Below are positions 54,471-64,000 of a DNA stretch of 64,000 bases, piece by piece. Location: positions 248,001-312,000 of the forward strand of contig JADHYV010000011.1 in the NCBI GenBank assembly GCA_027604705.1. The letters are read 5' to 3'. This DNA comes from Allomyces arbusculus (Eukaryota; Blastocladiomycota; Blastocladiomycetes; Blastocladiales; Blastocladiaceae). Each line of letters begins with the position of its first letter. Positions within the stretch are counted from its first letter, which is position 1. The translations under genes and the position numbers were made by a program. The notes beneath the pieces are model-generated. The model worked only from the letters and a program-made list of their open reading frames with translations. It ran no database searches and had not been told where the DNA came from.

Positions 54471-55391
54471 GGCGGGTGGTGTCTTGCGTTGGAACGGTGG
54501 CGGTGATGCGTGTGCTGGGCGCTGCAGGACCACTTGCTTGACCACCTCGAGTCCGGTCGGTTGGTCGGTCGGCCGGTGGAGTTGCAGCAAGTCGTGCGCG
54601 AGGTGCTTAAGAGGATCGAGCAGTCGGCGCGTTGCTGGCGAACGTGGTGGGTGGAGGTGGTGGTCGGCGCCGACATGACACGCGTCTCCAACTTGTGCAA
54701 GATGCACCGTGCCTTGTCCCTGCTGGGTGGCGTTTGCCCCACTTTTCTCCCTGTTCGACTTGGTCGAAAGCCAAGAGACTTGGCTGTGACCGCGCTGATC
54801 CTCCTTTCGCGACTCCAGCGTCCCTCCGTTTGCTCGTTAAGCCCCTCTCGGACCGGGACTGCGACGCGCCGTTGCGTGCCTTGGGGAGCCTTGGCGGCCA
54901 CTGGCTCTCCTGACCTTGTTCCACTCGTGCAATCTTGCACCAGCGCGCGACTCTTGTTCTGGCCAGACGGGAATGTTATCCTCGCACTGTGCGCGGCACC
55001 AGACGTCGGATGGCAATGCTCCTGCCTTGCTTCTCCACCCTGTTGCGCGGCGGAAAACGGGCTGATGCGGAGGACACACAGTCGCTTGACCCATCACGCT
55101 AGTTGCTGGCTCTTCATGCGCCGTTGTTTCGTGACGACGAACACAGAGCCTTGGCTCGTCTTCACGCGCAGCAACATCGAAATGGTTTGCACTCCAGAAG
55201 CTGAAGACGGAGTGCGAAGTTTACAATCTAGAACGCAAGCGCGCCAACCCGGAGCGCAGGCGCGCAAGCGCGCGACATCTATTATTTCGAGCGTGACAAA
55301 ACCGGGCTACTCCGTTGGAGAAAAATACAAATATGAACGTCACAATCACCCCCCCCCCCCCCCTCGCAAACGCCCCCCTCGCACCGGAGCG
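54471..55391. other. Spacer between fimbrin and the SLC35F-like gene
   Basis: 921 bp upstream of fimbrin. It contains a run of 15 C at 55349-55363, close after an AT-rich patch. No gene seen. Confidence 0.55.
55349..55363. repeat. Homopolymer run of 15 C
   Basis: Fifteen consecutive C about 30 bp downstream of the SLC35F-like stop codon; length may be imprecise. Confidence 0.8.
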
Positions 55392-57112
55392 TCATTGCGG
55401 GCTCGGTTCGGCCGCGGGCCGGCCGCGGAACTGGTTCCACCGCCGTGCAATGGCGGCATCAATGGTCGGGAACTCGAGGTTGACGCCTAGGCACGTGCGC
55501 CAAACAGCCCGTGAGTCCAACAGGTCATTCCACCAATATGATTGCAGCGAAAACGTCGTACCGAGGAACCCCAAAATGATCAACACTGCACCGGTGATGT
55601 ACAAGCCCGAGTACGTCATGTGGTGAAGAATCGAGTCGCCGATCATGGCCACGGGCGTTGTGAGCGACAACCCAAGCGTGACAACGACGGGTCCCGTCAT
55701 GAGCATCGACAGCAGCCACAGGTAATCCGACAAGAACGTTCCAAAGAACGCATTGATGAGCAAGTATTTCCACTGTCCCGCTGCGGGCATTTCAAACGTC
55801 TCGAGCCCGGCGAAACTCGCAAGCGCGAGCAACGGCAAGAGCAAGACCGCATTGAACACGCCCACGAGCCCGAAAAACAGGCGCATGTTGATACGCGACT
55901 CGTGCCCGACCTTACGTTTCATGAACGTAATGTAAAAAGCGTAGAAGACAGCGCCAAGCAGGGCCAATAGGTCGCCGAGGAACGGGTTTGTGCCGGTACC
56001 GCTCGACGAGTCCGACAGGCCCACGCATACGACGCCGCCAAAACTCACGGCCACGGCCATGAACTTGACGAGCGTGAACGAATCGGCGCCGAACCACGGC
56101 GCAAGGATCAGCGTGAGCGGGCCCGACATGGAGCTGAGAATCGTGACTGACGCGACATTGGTGTATCCGAGCGCCATGTTGCTCGTGTAGTTGGCGACAA
56201 ACCACAACCAGCAAAACTGGAAACTGATCCATGCCGTCTGGACGCGGGACCAAGTGGTGGAGAAGGTCAGACGACGCGAACAGAACGCACTCGTGGAGCG
56301 CTGACACATCATGAAACGTACAGCGCGAAAACCCAACACCTCACCCTCCTCCTCGAGATCAACGCGAGAGTCTTCGGTTGGTGCGGAAGCGGCATCGCGA
56401 CCTTCGACTTTTGGTTTTTCCCCCTCTGCCGCAATCGTTTCCGCCGACGCGCCAGCCGGCCGGCCGGACAGTTCCGCATCACCACGTGCCACTGCTGGTT
56501 TCTTGCCGCGCCCCAAGAGTGCACCAGCAGCAAAGAAGAGCAGGTAAACGGAGAACGTGGACGTGTTCAGGTACGTGACAAAGAACGGCTTGAAGTACTG
56601 GTCGTCGGCAAACAGGTACTGCGAAACCAGAAAGCCGCTCAATCAGAGTCTGCTTTCGGACGTTGAGGACGAGCAGTATCGACCCGACGCACGTTCATCA
56701 AGAAGCTCGACCCCACCCAGAGTCCAACGACACAGAGCAGGAAAAAGATGCCGAGCGCATAGCGCAACCGGCCGACAATCTTGCCCATGGTCGCGTAGTC
56801 GTGATCTGGTGTAGGTTCGCTATGATCTGCGCTGTCGCCGAGTAGCGCGTCGAGTTCGGTCGGGTCGTTGAGCGGTGTCCACGACGACGGGCCAGCCGTT
56901 GAGCTGTTGACGTCGTGATCGCGCGGAACAGATGCGGAGACGCGGCCGGGCTTTCGAGCGCCTGCGCGACTGGGAGATGGATGGATCGGCAGCGGCGGCG
57001 GGCCATGCCCGCTACTTATCCTCGAAGAACCTCGCGCCGCCGGCATAACCGCGCTTGAGCTGCTTGATTTCAGGACGACGCCGTTGGCATTGTTCCAAGC
57101 GGGAGAGTCCAT
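55392..57112 (-). CDS. SLC35F5-like drug/metabolite-type transporter
   Basis: Multipass solute transporter of the DMT superfamily, related to SLC35F5 and yeast vacuolar YML018C/Thi74-type proteins; substrate unknown. Exons 57112-56693, 56618-56322 and 56237-55392 give 520 residues. Residues 1-110 are a disordered, Ser/Pro-rich cytosolic tail. The first helix IFFLLCVVGLWVGSSFLMN joins YLFADDQYFKPFFVTYLNTS. A charged loop with acidic runs follows, then WISFQFCWLWFVANYTSNMA, VTILSSMSGPLTLILA, FMAVAVSFGGVVCVGLS, LGDLLALLGAVFYAFYITFM, and further helices through SDYLWLLSMLMTGPVVVTLG and GLYITGAVLIILGFLGTTF. About ten helices in all, as expected for the family. Intron 2 (84 nt, GTACGT...GTCCAG) is stop-free and in frame; removing it restores the conserved helix beginning TAWISFQF. 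Confidence 0.88.
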
Positions 57113-58461
57113 TGGTGAGGACCGACCTCTTGCACGGCAGCCCTTATGTGGGTCGCCTCGTCTTGGTCGAGATCAGCGTGGCGGTGGCGTGGACGACGAG
57201 CTAGATTAAGCGAGTTTGGTCAAGCAAGCCGTGTCACCCGCTTGGAAATGGTGCCATGCCCCGTGTCGATTGCGCCGGGTTCTGAAATAAATGGTCGATG
57301 GGGTGTGAGTGCTTGAGCAAAGTCGCCGAAGCTGCAAAGCCTGTGATTGACTCAGCTGACATCGGCAGGGCTGTTGGCGTCGTGCAGCCCTCGAAGTCTG
57401 ACGTGATGATGAACATGAACTGACGCAGAAAATGAACTAATGCTTTTACGTTTGCATTTTCTGACCGCGTAAAATTTGCTTGCCAGACATTGAAAATCGA
57501 ACAGCGGGTAGGCACGCAAAAAGGCCCGGAATTTGGTAAATTATTAGCCAGTGCCAAAACAGACTAGGAGCGGCAGTTTAGCGCTCCTGACAGACTACCA
57601 GGCCTCACTGGAACTGAAGGCTGAAGGCTGCTGCAGTCAGAATGATCAACAAGACATCGATATGAAAACGGATGAACAACGTGAAGAATGAATTATGTGC
57701 GCAACGCCAAAATTCATCTTCTCTTTGTGGTGCGGCGGTTGCTGACAGTCTGCTTGTCCCTTTCAAGCCCATTCGTCAAGCATGCCTTTGACGTTCCTGA
57801 CATCAAACAATCGTTGCTTCACCGTTATCCACAAGTCGCGGTGTCTTGTCACCATCAAAGGATCACCGCTCCCTCCGTCTTCGTTCCTCCACGGCCACGG
57901 CTGGCGTCTTTTGCGAACACGTACTTCGCCTTTTACTAAGCACGTCCGAGACGACCTCCGATCTTACTGGCCTTGTCGAATTTTTGCAACCTGACTCTGT
58001 GTCACTTTTGCTGGCTTTATTCCATTTGATTCTTCTGTCTGATCCTCAACACAAACCGGATGCGATGCCTTTCCTCGACCTGAAACTCTACTCGGATGCA
58101 GCAATGCCGCTCTCTCCATTTCTGATAGAACCGCCAGGTTCCCTCAGCGCAGGCAGAAAATTGGTTGGAACGTGATCGTGAAATCCCCGCAATCCCTCTT
58201 GAGCATGTGGCATGTTGGCGTGCAACTGCCACCTGTCCCTGGCGAGGTTGTTGCGACGTTGCGCGTGGAAGTTGTCGATGTGCCGGGGTCGAGGAAGCTC
58301 GAAAGGGGCAGAACACATCGTGCGGCGATGACGGCGAGAGGAATCACCTGAAGCAAAATAAATATATACAAATCCGTGTCGGTCGCGGCGGCAGTTCGCG
58401 TGCACGCACCGGCCGAGTTCAATACGTTCGACGACTCTGAGGAATTGGCGGGACCAGTCAA
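57113..58461. other. Spacer between the SLC35F-like gene and CBC2
   Basis: About 1.35 kb, AT-richer than the genes. No supported gene or repeat. The CBC2 transcript may extend into its right end through an extra 3' exon. Confidence 0.55.
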
Positions 58462-59199
58462 TCAAGCACCACGAGCATCATAAACAGGAAGGAAAAAAGG
58501 GAGTACCTGCCGCTTGGCATCGTGGTCGTCGCCATCCCCGTCCTCGTCCTCGTCGTACCGCTTGCGCTTGGCTGCACCCAACAACCGGAAAAACGTGAGC
58601 GTCGTGCCCCACGCCAACATGAGCGGACTCAAAATGAACAACAACGTACTCCCAGACGTCGTGTACTGCGCCGAGTAATTCCGCTCGGCGCGCCCCGCAT
58701 CCTGGTCCATACTCGGCGCCCACCCGCCACGGCCTGCATCAAACTCGGTGCGGTACTGGTCGCGCACCTGCCCGCCGTGCCGCCCACGACCAAACTGGCG
58801 CCCTTCGCGGAACCCCGGGTCGAGGTCGACGCGAATGAACCGGTCGTCGAGCTTGGTGCCGGAAATGTACCGCAGACAGTCGAGCGCGTTGTCGTGGTTG
58901 TAGTACTCGACAAAGCAGAACCCGCAGGGTGTCATGCGCAACTTGTCGAGCCCCATGATAATGCGCTTGATGTCGCCGCACTTGGCAAAGAGCTCAAAGA
59001 TTTGCTCTTCCGTCGTGTAAAACGACAGGTTGCCCACGTAGACGGTCGTCGACCGGTCGAGCGCGCGGTACCAGTCGTCGAGCGACCCGGGGAAGGAACG
59101 GTCGACGTAGGCCGACGGACGGGCCAGGTCCCGCACAATCAGGTGCGATTGGCCTACGGCCGCGGCCAGCGGGCGGCCGTACATGTCAATGGAAGACAT
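58462..59199 (-). CDS. CBC2: Nuclear cap-binding complex small subunit (CBP20/Cbc2)
   Basis: Binds the m7G cap of nascent transcripts with CBP80; acts in splicing, 3' processing and export. Exon 1 is 59199-58650, exon 2 starts at 58571. An RRM occupies residues about 50-125: RNP2 [13 protein letters not shown]1 CGFCFVEYY, flanked by the CBP20-specific N-terminal arm ([13 protein letters not shown]) and the C-terminal [23 protein letters not shown]. Cap-stacking tyrosines of this family are present in the arm and RNP2. The tail is RG-rich then acidic/basic ([13 protein letters not shown]). The intron 58572-58649 (78 nt, GTACGT) is stop-free and in frame; retention would insert 26 hydrophobic residues. 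The coding end is uncertain: AAGCGGCAG|GTACTC near 58505 could be a further donor to a short exon downstream; otherwise the stop is at 58462. Confidence 0.9.
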   Translation of the reverse strand: MSSIDMYGRPLAAAVGQSHLIVRDLARPSAYVDRSFPGSLDDWYRALDRSTTVYVGNLSFYTTEEQIFELFAKCGDIKRIIMGLDKLRMTPCGFCFVEYYNHDNALDCLRYISGTKLDDRFIRVDLDPGFREGRQFGRGRHGGQVRDQYRTEFDAGRGGWAPSMDQDAGRAERNYSAQYTTSGSTLLFILSPLMLAWGTTLTFFRLLGAAKRKRYDEDEDGDGDDHDAKRQVLPFFLPVYDARGA

Positions 59200-59734
59200 G
59201 GTGCTTGGCGTGGGTGGGTGGGGTCGGTTGCAAGTGCAGGTGGTGCACGTGGCACAGCCGAGTCCCGAACAATGAGCAGGACCGGTCAAGAGAGAGCGCG
59301 AGCGAGGTCGGCGGCGAGATGGTCGAGGTGCTGGCGAACGAGCTCAGATTCAAGCTTGAACGAGTTGCCTGCTTCAGCACGTCGAGCGCGATGCGGCGAT
59401 CCAAGTGCGGGTGGTTGCGGGTTACCGAGTCCAGTCGATGCTGATCCAATCGGCTCCAAAAAGGACTGAATCGTTCAACGACGACAAAGACAGTCAAGTC
59501 GACCGACCAGGTCGTTGCGCTCACGTCACATGTGGATGTGTGGCTTGAAGGAGACGCTGTCACCCGACACTGACCCATAATAGCATGGAAACGAACTAGA
59601 CTCATGTTGCAAATGTATTTACAGACACCTTGCCGTTTTACCCAACTTGCAGCACGTCGAGAAAACGAAAAGCGAAAAGACCAGCAATCACTGAGCAACG
59701 ACCGAAGCTGTGGCAGCGCGACGGCGCCGCGGAT
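59200..59734. other. Spacer between CBC2 and the CNMT-like gene
   Basis: 535 bp containing the CBC2 upstream region and the neighbouring gene's 3' UTR. No gene seen. Confidence 0.6.
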
Positions 59735-61146
59735 TTACTCGACTGCCGGCTTCTTGAACAAATAGTGGCCGACAAACCACTCATTGCCGCCGTTGTACGC
59801 AAACAGCTCTTCGACAGCAATGTAGAAGACGCGCCAGCGCTGGAACCACTTCTTCGCCTCGGCCTCGGACCCGTAGCACCGCACGAGCCACGGCATGCAC
59901 TCGTCCTTGCGCTCATCCATGCGGTCGAGCCACGCGCGCGACGTCTTGGCGTAGTGCGTGCCATTGACGGCCCAGTCGCGCTCGAGCGCGAGCGACGACG
60001 AAAAGTAGGAAAAGGTGTCGCGCGCCGGCATCGTCCCGCCGCTAAAAAAGTAGCGCGCCATCCACGACTGCGCCTCACCCGTCTGGAAATGGTACGGCAA
60101 GTCGCGGTGGCAGAAGACGTGGATGAACGCGCGCGAGTCGCCGTTCTTGAGCAGCGACGCGACCTTCTTGAAAAGCATCTCGTAGTTTTTCATGTGCTCA
60201 AACATTTCAATCGAGACAACGCGGTCAAATCTGGTGGAGAGATCGAAGAGAACATCGGTCAGTTGTGGCTATTGACGTACGGTCCCGGCGCGGACGTACG
60301 TGTCGGTCGCGGTCCACTTGTTAATATCGGCCGTGATGATGGTCAGGTTGGTGAGCCCGCGCGCCTGCGCCTGCGCTTCAATGTATTCGCGCTGCGAGTT
60401 GGAGTTGGAGAGGCCCGTGACGCGCGAATTCGGGTATTTCTGATGATTCGATCCGTGAGTTCTCCGCCGCTCAGGGAATGATGCCCATGACGAGATCCAC
60501 GCGTACTTGAGCCAGAAACAGCGACAGCGACCCCCATCCACAGCCGAGCTCCATGATCGACATGCCGTCCTCGATCTGCGCGCGCTCGCAATACAACTCG
60601 AGCATGGCGCGCTCAGCGTCGTCGAGTTCCGTGACACCTACAAGTCGCTTGCTCGCGTGAGTCTTTCCGTGTGGGCTCGATCGAGCAGAGCACGGCGTAG
60701 ACGTCGACAAGAAACGGACCATCGGGGTACAAGCAGCACGAGTACTTCATGTGCTTGCCGAGACAAATGCGGAAAAACTCGGTGTCGACCTCGTAGTGCT
60801 GCTCGTTGGCCACGTCCGTCAAGATGGCGAGTTCTTGCAGCCCGCGCAACTGGTCGGCAAACGCGCGCTTGGCCTCGACGTAGTACTCGACGTTATCCGG
60901 CTGGTACTCCTTGTGCAGCTCCTCAAGCCGCGTCTTGAGCAGCGCGCGCACGCCGCGGCGCAAGACCGCGTCCGTGTAGACGCCATTATCGATGGCCCAT
61001 TCCTGCGCGGCCTCGAGGGCATTGAGCGGGCCCTTGGCGATCGCAGCTTCGACGGGTTGCCGCAGCGACGCGCGTGCGGCGGGCAGGTCGAGGCCGAGCG
61101 TGTACCGCGCGGCGCGGTCGAGGGTAGCAATGAGGGACTCGATCAT
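59735..61146 (-). CDS. Coclaurine-N-methyltransferase-like SAM methyltransferase (CFA-synthase superfamily)
   Basis: SAM-dependent methyltransferase. Four exons, 61146-60720, 60637-60507, 60439-60300 and 60230-59735, give 397 residues. An N-terminal helical part contains YQPDNVEYYVEAKR and HYEVDTEFFRICLGKHMKYS, with the PDG followed by TELDDAERAMLELYCERA. SAM motif I is MELGCGWGSLSLFLA. Then come SRVTGLSNSNSQREYIE, LTIITADINKW, FDRVVSIEMFEHMKNYEMLF, HVFCHRDLPYHF and the C-terminal WFVGHYLFKKP. These match plant coclaurine N-methyltransferase (CERAQI, SNSxSQ, EMFEHMKNYE, HYLFKK) better than bacterial CFA synthase. Such homologues occur widely in fungi and their substrate (amine or lipid) is generally unknown. 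At the exon 3 end, two GTACGT donors lie close together; only the first keeps frame. Confidence 0.85.
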
Positions 61147-62235
61147 GGTTGGTTGGTTGCGGCAGGCTGCTGGGACTCGTTCTTGGTGGTGGAGGCCCGG
61201 GTTGAAGAGAGGGACGAGCTGATCGCGGCTGGTCGAAGTCGCTAGTGGTCGTTGGACAGTCGATCAGAACGGCCACTTGGGCCGCGGGGGCAAGGTGCGC
61301 TTTTGTGCTCCAGAACGTGTGCCGCTTTGCAGCCCTTTCAGGTGCTGAGAAAGAGTGCGCCCCGCTCGCCGACCGGGTTGGTGCAGAGAGCGCTGCTTAG
61401 CAACCCGGGCCTGCCATCGGTTGGCATGTGGTTGCTAGGGCGTGTTTGCGGGTCGCACGGCAGCTCGATTGGGCGCGGTGTCTGTGCCGTGATCCGTGGC
61501 GTGCGAGACAGAATGGGAGACGCGCCGAGCCGATCGTCGCCGCCAAAGCGGGCGCGTCGAAGCCACGCCCTGCCACGACGCGCCACGAAAAGCGTAAGAA
61601 CAGCCGTCGGAAGCCAGTCGTGCACGTGCGCCGAGACGCGGTCGGCAGTGTCCCCCACCTCGCGCACAGTCGATCAAGGGCCGCACCATCGACCTCGCAC
61701 GATTTGCTTGCCGTCGCGTGCTCGTCCTGCGCGCTGGCCCCAGGGTTATCTCGCGGCCAACCTGCCGCATCGCGCTGCGCGCTGACAGCGAGCATCACGG
61801 CCGTTACGGGATCCGTTGTTGTCGATGACATGGACGGCGAACCGATGGTCGGCGAGCGTGCGCGAGGCCCTGGTTTTCTTTGGCTAAGCAACGCTTCCGC
61901 GGCCAATGCGCGCGTCTCCCGCCCTCTGACAGGAATGGTCGATGCGATGCCGGTCGTGGCCGGCGCGACTGCTGCATGCTGGTCTGATCGTGAAGGCGGC
62001 CGAGCCCAACGACTGGCCTCTACCGCCCTTACTTATCTCCTCGGCCGCCCGCGCCGCGACTCCTCGCTCTCTCCTCGTCGACCAGACGTGAAGTCTTCCC
62101 AGCTTGACCCACCAGCTCGACTTTGCGCTTCACTCTCGCGCCTTCAATTAAACAGACTCCGACGACCCCGAACGACCACGACGACTCCGGCAACGTGATT
62201 CCTTCTCGCCCGATTCCCACATCACGCCTTCCACC
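61147..62235. promoter_or_regulatory. Divergent upstream region of the two methyltransferase genes
   Basis: 1089 bp between divergent start codons; could coordinate expression of both genes. The right 200 bases are C/T-rich with CCACCATG at the CFA-type start. No TATA box recognised. Confidence 0.5.
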
Positions 62236-64000
62236 ATGGCTTCCGTCCTCCACTCGCTCGCAACATCGCTCGCTTCGCTCAACCCGCTGCCATCCATCGG
62301 TATGCCCACGCTCCCCGTGCTCGCGCGCCCACGCGAAGCGTCGTACTTTGCTGATCGACCGGCTCCGATGATTCACGTACGACACAGGCCGCAACGTCTT
62401 CCTCTCCCTGCTGCGAAAACTACGTCACGGCCAAATCTCGATTGTCGAGCCCGATGGCACCGCACACCGTTTTGGTGGCGAGCTCCCGCCACCATCGGAG
62501 ACGGCGACTGTTTACGAGGACCTGACCGCGACGCTGACCGTGAAGTCGGACTCGTTTTGGACGCGGCTCGTTCTCGGCGGTGACATGGTGCGCTCTTGAC
62601 TCGATTCCGGCTTCCTATTACGGGGGCATCGAGTTCTGATTCGCGGTCTGCCTACGCGAACTAGGGGTTCGCTGAAGCGTACATGGCCGGCGACGTCGAT
62701 GTCGACAACATGATGGCGTTTTTGATGGTCCGTGATGCTGAACTTGATGTTGAGGTCTTGCCGCAAACACATTGGTGCGCTCATCGATCCATTTTGACGC
62801 GCTCGTAGCTCATGGTCCTCAACAAACCGTACCTCGACGACACGTCGACGCTCGTCTCGGTCTTGACCAACTCGCTCGACTACCTGATGCACACGCGGCT
62901 CGCCAACACGCTGAAGAACTCGCTCAACAATATTTCCGCGCACTACGACCTGTCCAACGACATGTTCGAGGTGCGTTGCTCGCCGACTCTCCCAGTCTCT
63001 TCATCCTGAACTGAGCTAATTCCAATCCTTTTTCCAGGCATTCCTCGACGAGCGCATGATGTACTCGTGCGGCGTCTGGGACTGGGCCGACCCGAACGAC
63101 ACGCTCGAGGCCGCGCAACTGCGCAAGCTGCACCGCATCATCGACAAGGCCAAGCTCACGCCGACGTCGAAGCTGCTCGAGATCGGCACCGGGTGGGGCG
63201 CGCTGGCCATCGAGGCCGTGCACCGTTCGGGCGGGTGCCATGTCGTGACGGTCACGCTCTCGGTCGAGCAAAAGGCGCTTGCTGAGGCCCGCATTCGCGC
63301 GGCCGAGAAGCGCGGGTACATTCCTGCCGACCGGATCGAAGTGCTGCTCTGCGACTACCGCCGACTGCCGGAGCGGTTCGACGACGGCCATTTCGACGCG
63401 CTCATCTCGATTGAAATGATCGAGGCCGTCGGCAAAGAGTACCTGACGACCTACTTCAACGTGTGCCACCGCATGCTTCACCCGCGCCGCGGGATCATGG
63501 TATTGCAGGGGATCACGATGCCGGAGACGCGGTACGACGCGTATTCGCGCAAGTGCGATTTTATCCAGCGGTACATTTTCCCGGGCGGCTTTCTGCCGTC
63601 GGTCACGGACATTGCGCGCACCGTCAATGTCGGGTCCGGCAACCAGTTGATTGTTGAGCACATGGAGAATTTCGCACCGCATTACGCACGGACGTTGCAG
63701 GCGTGGCGTGCGCGGTTTGTCGCAACGTACCCTCGCGTCGCCAAGCTCGCGGCGGCGTCGACGGCGCTCAACGGGGCTATGCGCGCCGACAAGCCCGAGT
63801 ACGTCGCGCCGTCAGTCGCGACCGAGGGAGTCGAGGTCGCGCAGGGAGCTTACGCGTCGGTCGACGAGATTGAAGGGCTCAAGCGCCGCGCGCAGATTGC
63901 GTCCGACACGTTCTACCGCAAGTTCCTCTACTACTTTGACTATTGTGCGGCCGGGTTTGCGACGCGCGTGATTGACGTATACCAGGTGGTCTTGTCGCGC
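62236..64000 (+). CDS. Cyclopropane-fatty-acyl-phospholipid synthase-like methyltransferase, 3' end beyond the right edge
   Basis: Member of the CFA synthase family, which transfers a methyl or methylene group from SAM to unsaturated acyl chains of membrane lipids. Exons 62236-62299, 62388-62587, 62665-62727, 62809-62970 and 63038 to the edge (open) give 484 residues so far; little should be missing. The N-terminal domain has FLSLLRKLRHGQISIVEPDG, a SCP2-like start typical of the family, and FAEAYMAGDVDVDNM. The catalytic domain has SAHYDLSNDMFEAFLD, MMYSCGVWDWADPNDTLEAA, motif I LLEIGTGWGALAIEA, HVVTVTLSVEQKALA, ISIEMIEAVGKEYLTTYF, and GIMVLQGITMPETRYDAY followed by FIQRYIFPGGFLPS. The HYDLSND and YSC motifs and the IEMIEAVG segment carry family active-site residues. 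Exon 1 is short (64 nt) and is joined through donor GTATGC. Confidence 0.9.

Noticed and set aside
4617-58649. Apparent excess of stop-free introns with length divisible by three (FHA 69 and 69, Ras 75, coiled-coil 69, fimbrin 84, SLC35F 84, CBC2 78)
   Set aside because: Seven of 53. At this GC content roughly one third are 3n by chance and a little under half of ~25-codon stretches lack stops, predicting about seven to eight. No enrichment, though each can mislead gene models.
58522-59469. 315-codon open frame antisense to CBC2
   Set aside because: Shadow of the RRM gene; no independent coding signal.
1-64000. Search for tRNA, rRNA, CRISPR, retroelement, DNA transposon or virus-like remains
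   Set aside because: Box-B-like strings (for example near 10191, 14468 and 38982) lack a matching T-stem and A box; no reverse transcriptase, transposase, integrase or capsid-like segment, terminal repeats or spacer array seen by eye.

Overview
This window is nuclear DNA from a GC-rich, intron-bearing fungus. Three things point to a fungus: a Gti1/Pac2 (WOR1-family) regulator, a fungalysin (M36) metalloprotease, and short introns (mostly 58-140 nt) with CTRAC-type branch points close to the acceptor. Metazoan-looking features (a Bicaudal-C-like KH/SAM protein, a DCP1 with a long C-terminal tail, a DNAJB6-like J-protein) suggest an early-diverging, perhaps zoosporic, lineage. That placement is inference. 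I see no rRNA, tRNA, CRISPR, provirus or recognisable transposon.

I support 22 protein-coding genes. From the left: Gti1/Pac2 regulator (-, cut by the left edge), SNIP1/Pml1-like FHA protein (-), J-protein (+), DCP1 (-), ribosomal protein eL32 (+), promethin-like membrane protein (+), Ras/Rap GTPase (+), MFS-type transporter (+), fungalysin (+), F-box-like protein (+), glutaryl-CoA dehydrogenase (-), KH/SAM RNA-binding protein (-), ornithine decarboxylase (+), TOM7 (+), two tandem multipass membrane paralogues (-,-), coiled-coil orphan (+), fimbrin (-), SLC35F-like transporter (-), cap-binding protein CBC2 (-), coclaurine-N-methyltransferase-like enzyme (-), and a cyclopropane-fatty-acid-synthase-like enzyme (+, cut by the right edge). 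Most are housekeeping genes with no shared pathway. The two SAM-dependent methyltransferases at the right end are divergently arranged and may be functionally linked.

Exon-intron structures were worked out by hand from protein homology, reading phase and splice signals. All complete multi-exon models sum to whole codons. The 53 introns so defined share a 5' splice consensus GT(A/G)CGT, with C rather than A at +4 in 48 of 53. Exons 2-4 of the two tandem membrane genes are identical in length (86, 77 and 120 nt).

The most interesting items are the undescribed tandem pair of large membrane proteins (41894-48789), the unusual splice donor consensus, the KH/SAM protein with an 18-nt triplicated glutamine-rich repeat, and the divergent methyltransferase pair. 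Spacers are mostly featureless apart from a few short tandem repeats, C/G homopolymer runs and TATA-like boxes.
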